Assembly: GCA_903861055.1 (NCBI GenBank)
Contig: CAIOSU010000464.1
Location: 1 to 6,965, forward strand
DNA from: an uncultured bacterium
GTDB lineage: Bacteria > Bacteroidota > Bacteroidia > Chitinophagales > CAIOSU01
Reading direction: 5' to 3'
Length of the DNA: 6,965 nt
Shown here: one piece after another, positions 5,548-6,965 of the stretch
How the letters are laid out: the number at the start of each line of letters is the position of its first letter
Numbering within the stretch: the first letter of the stretch is position 1
Translations under genes and position numbers: made by a program
The notes under the pieces: generated by a model
The model's input: the letters and a program-made list of their open reading frames with translations, nothing else
Database searches by the model: none
What the model was told of the DNA's origin: nothing

Positions 5548-6965
5548 TTATGGAGTAACCCTTAATTCACCGCCTTTGGTGCCGTTTGTTTTTTGCTTCA
5601 AAACCAATGCACCAGCAGCTTGAATGTTTATATCCTCAGCTTGCCCAGCTACATCTTGCGGTATTTGAACGGTTCCTTGAGTAACCAAGAAATCTTCCGT
5701 GCAGCTAAAACTCTCTAAAAACGCTATCAAAGCCCCAGTAACAGACTTATTAATCGTTAGATTATAGAAGCTGCTTGCGCCAGCGCTAGCTGTTGTGTTT
5801 GCCAACCCACGGAAAGCCACCGTTGAGTTGCCCATAGTAAAGGTGCCATCATTGGTCCAGTTACCATATACACTTATGGTGCGGGTATTGGTAGTGCCAT
5901 TTATAGTAGCACCTGGCATTATGTTCACATTATTGCCATTATTGGTACCCGCAAGGTTTACGGTGTTGCGCACAATACAAGTACTAGCAGTAGTTGGATA
6001 TACAAATATATTGTTCGTAGTAGCAGGTACAACCGATGCGGGCACAAATGAAGTGCCATTGTATTGGTACCAGTTTCCAGCAACGGCCCAAGAAGCAGAT
6101 GTTGTGCCCGAAAACACATAATCGCCAGTTTGGAACGTGCCGCCGCTTATAGTGAGCTGCGTTACCGTTACCGATTTACTGCCTGTTGCAGTGCAGCCGT
6201 TGCTGCCTGTTACTGTTACGGTGTAAGATGTTGTGCTTGATGGCGTAACCGTTGCAGCGTCAATAGCACTTCCAGTACTCCAAGCATAACTTGTACCTCC
6301 ACTAGCAGTTAGCGTAGTGCTCACCCCACTACAAACCGTTGGGCTTGCAGGGGTAATTCCGACAGTAGGTATAGCATTTACTGTCAAGGTTCTTGAAGCC
6401 GTTGCGGTACAGCCGCTATTGGTTACTGTTACGGTATAAGTACCAGCTGTAGTTACATTGATGGATGCTGTGGTTGCACCAGTGCTCCAAGCATACGTGC
6501 CGCCGCCACTGGCAGTAAAGGTTGATGAACCACCTGCACAAATAGTTTGCGTTCCGCTGATAGCCGCAGTTGGCAACGGTGTTACCGTCAAAGTTCTGGA
6601 AGCCGTTGCGGTACAACCGCTATTGGTTACCGTTACCGTGTAAGTGCCAGCGGTAGTTACATTGATGGCTGCTGTGGTTGCGCCAGTGCTCCATGCATAG
6701 GTGCCACCGCCACTGGCAGTAAAGGTTGATGAACCACCTGCACAAATGGTCTGTGTGCCAATTACGGCTGCTGTTGGCAACGGTGTTACGGTTAGGGTTC
6801 TAGAAGCCGTTGCGGTACAACCGCTAGTGGTTACCGTTACGGTGTAAGTACCGGCTGTAGATACGCTGATGGCTGCGGTGGTTGCGCCAGTGCTCCAAGC
6901 ATAAGTGCCGCCGCCACTAGCTGTAAAGGTTGACGACCCGCCTGCACAAATAGTCTGCGTGCCGC
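5548..6965 (-). CDS. C-terminal part of a large repetitive surface protein with Ig/PKD-like modules (5' end outside window)
   Basis: The minus-strand frame is open from the right edge to TAA at 5550-5548, giving 471 complete visible residues. An in-frame TTG at 6780 is not a plausible start, because the same repeat pattern continues unbroken upstream of it. The first part is three near-identical 68-residue modules and one diverged module, each with a Cys near the start (TIC or TVC), an AWSTG strand, a TYTVTV or SYTVTV strand and a GCTAT motif; the paired cysteines could form a disulfide. After about 6150 the sequence becomes a Thr/Asn/Gly-rich beta-type region (GNWYQYNGTSF, YGNWTNDGTFTMGNSTVAFRG, FYNLTINKSV) typical of Bacteroidota secreted adhesins. 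It ends KGGELRVTP with no recognisable type IX secretion sorting domain. A role in adhesion, gliding or matrix is inference from composition and repeats. It converges on the dehydrogenase-like gene with 40 bases between stops. Confidence 0.88.
   Translation of the reverse strand, partial: GTQTICAGGSSTFTASGGGTYAWSTGATTAAISVSTAGTYTVTVTTSGCTATASRTLTVTPLPTAAVIGTQTICAGGSSTFTASGGGTYAWSTGATTAAINVTTAGTYTVTVTNSGCTATASRTLTVTPLPTAAISGTQTICAGGSSTFTASGGGTYAWSTGATTASINVTTAGTYTVTVTNSGCTATASRTLTVNAIPTVGITPASPTVCSGVSTTLTASGGTSYAWSTGSAIDAATVTPSSTTSYTVTVTGSNGCTATGSKSVTVTQLTISGGTFQTGDYVFSGTTSASWAVAGNWYQYNGTSFVPASVVPATTNNIFVYPTTASTCIVRNTVNLAGTNNGNNVNIMPGATINGTTNTRTISVYGNWTNDGTFTMGNSTVAFRGLANTTASAGASSFYNLTINKSVTGALIAFLESFSCTEDFLVTQGTVQIPQDVAGQAEDINIQAAGALVLKQKTNGTKGGELRVTP
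6352..6963 (-). repeat. Three tandem 204-bp coding repeats (68-residue modules)
   Basis: Repeat units on the minus strand begin at 6963, 6759 and 6555, exactly 204 bases apart, each starting with the codons for GTQTICAGG. By direct count, 6381-6555 and 6585-6759 differ at 18 of 175 positions, and 6585-6759 and 6789-6963 differ at 24 of 175. A fourth module begins at 6351 in the same phase (PASPTVCSG) but is much diverged. The array continues past the right edge, so total copy number is unknown. Differences lie mostly at synonymous positions while the protein sequence stays nearly constant. Confidence 0.95.

Noticed and set aside
5795..6121. Open frame of 108 codons on the plus strand, hydrophobic in composition
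   Set aside because: It is the complement of the Thr/Asn-rich coding region of the repeat protein; reverse-reading such codons yields Val/Leu-rich nonsense.
6352..6965. Regular repeats considered as a CRISPR array
   Set aside because: The 204-bp period is continuous coding sequence in one frame with no repeat-spacer alternation.

Overview
The window looks like chromosomal DNA of a member of the Bacteroidota, probably an environmental or gliding-type lineage. Three things point there: a TTG / TAnnTTTG type promoter upstream of the first gene with no strong Shine-Dalgarno signals, a lipoprotein with a Bacteroidota-style mix of phosphodiesterase, chitobiase-C and PA14 domains, and a long repetitive surface protein made of Ig/PKD-like modules rich in Thr, Ser and Gly. 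Assignment below phylum is not possible from this sequence.

Layout. Positions 1-1373 (minus) hold a polysaccharide flippase of the Wzx/MATE-like type, 457 residues visible, running off the left edge. Diverging from it across a 116-bp promoter region is a GT-B glycosyltransferase (1490-2611, plus). Its stop lies 3 bases from the stop of a convergent 557-residue ectophosphodiesterase lipoprotein (2615-4288, minus). Upstream of that on the same strand is a RidA-type enamine/imine deaminase (4364-4762, minus). RidA diverges across 49 bp from a small protein with a 3-hydroxyacyl-CoA dehydrogenase C-terminal domain (4812-5507, plus). Convergent with that is the 3' end of a large repeat protein (5548-6965, minus) that enters from the right edge and carries 204-bp tandem repeats.

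How the genes fit together. The flippase and glycosyltransferase suit assembly and export of a cell-surface glycan. The lipoprotein is predicted to hydrolyse phosphoesters at the cell envelope, and its PA14 domain may bind carbohydrate. The repeat protein is a surface or secreted adhesin-like protein. RidA and the dehydrogenase-like gene are housekeeping-type metabolic genes lying between these envelope genes. Strands alternate almost gene by gene, so no long operon is visible; only RidA and the phosphodiesterase could share a transcript.

I see no rRNA, tRNA, insertion sequence, CRISPR array or phage gene, and no clear evidence of an undescribed multigene system. The points most worth a second look are the homogenised 204-bp repeats, the repeat protein's C-terminus without a recognisable secretion-sorting domain, the domain architecture of the phosphodiesterase, and the reduced dehydrogenase, which appears to lack both its cofactor-binding glycine motif and its catalytic residues.
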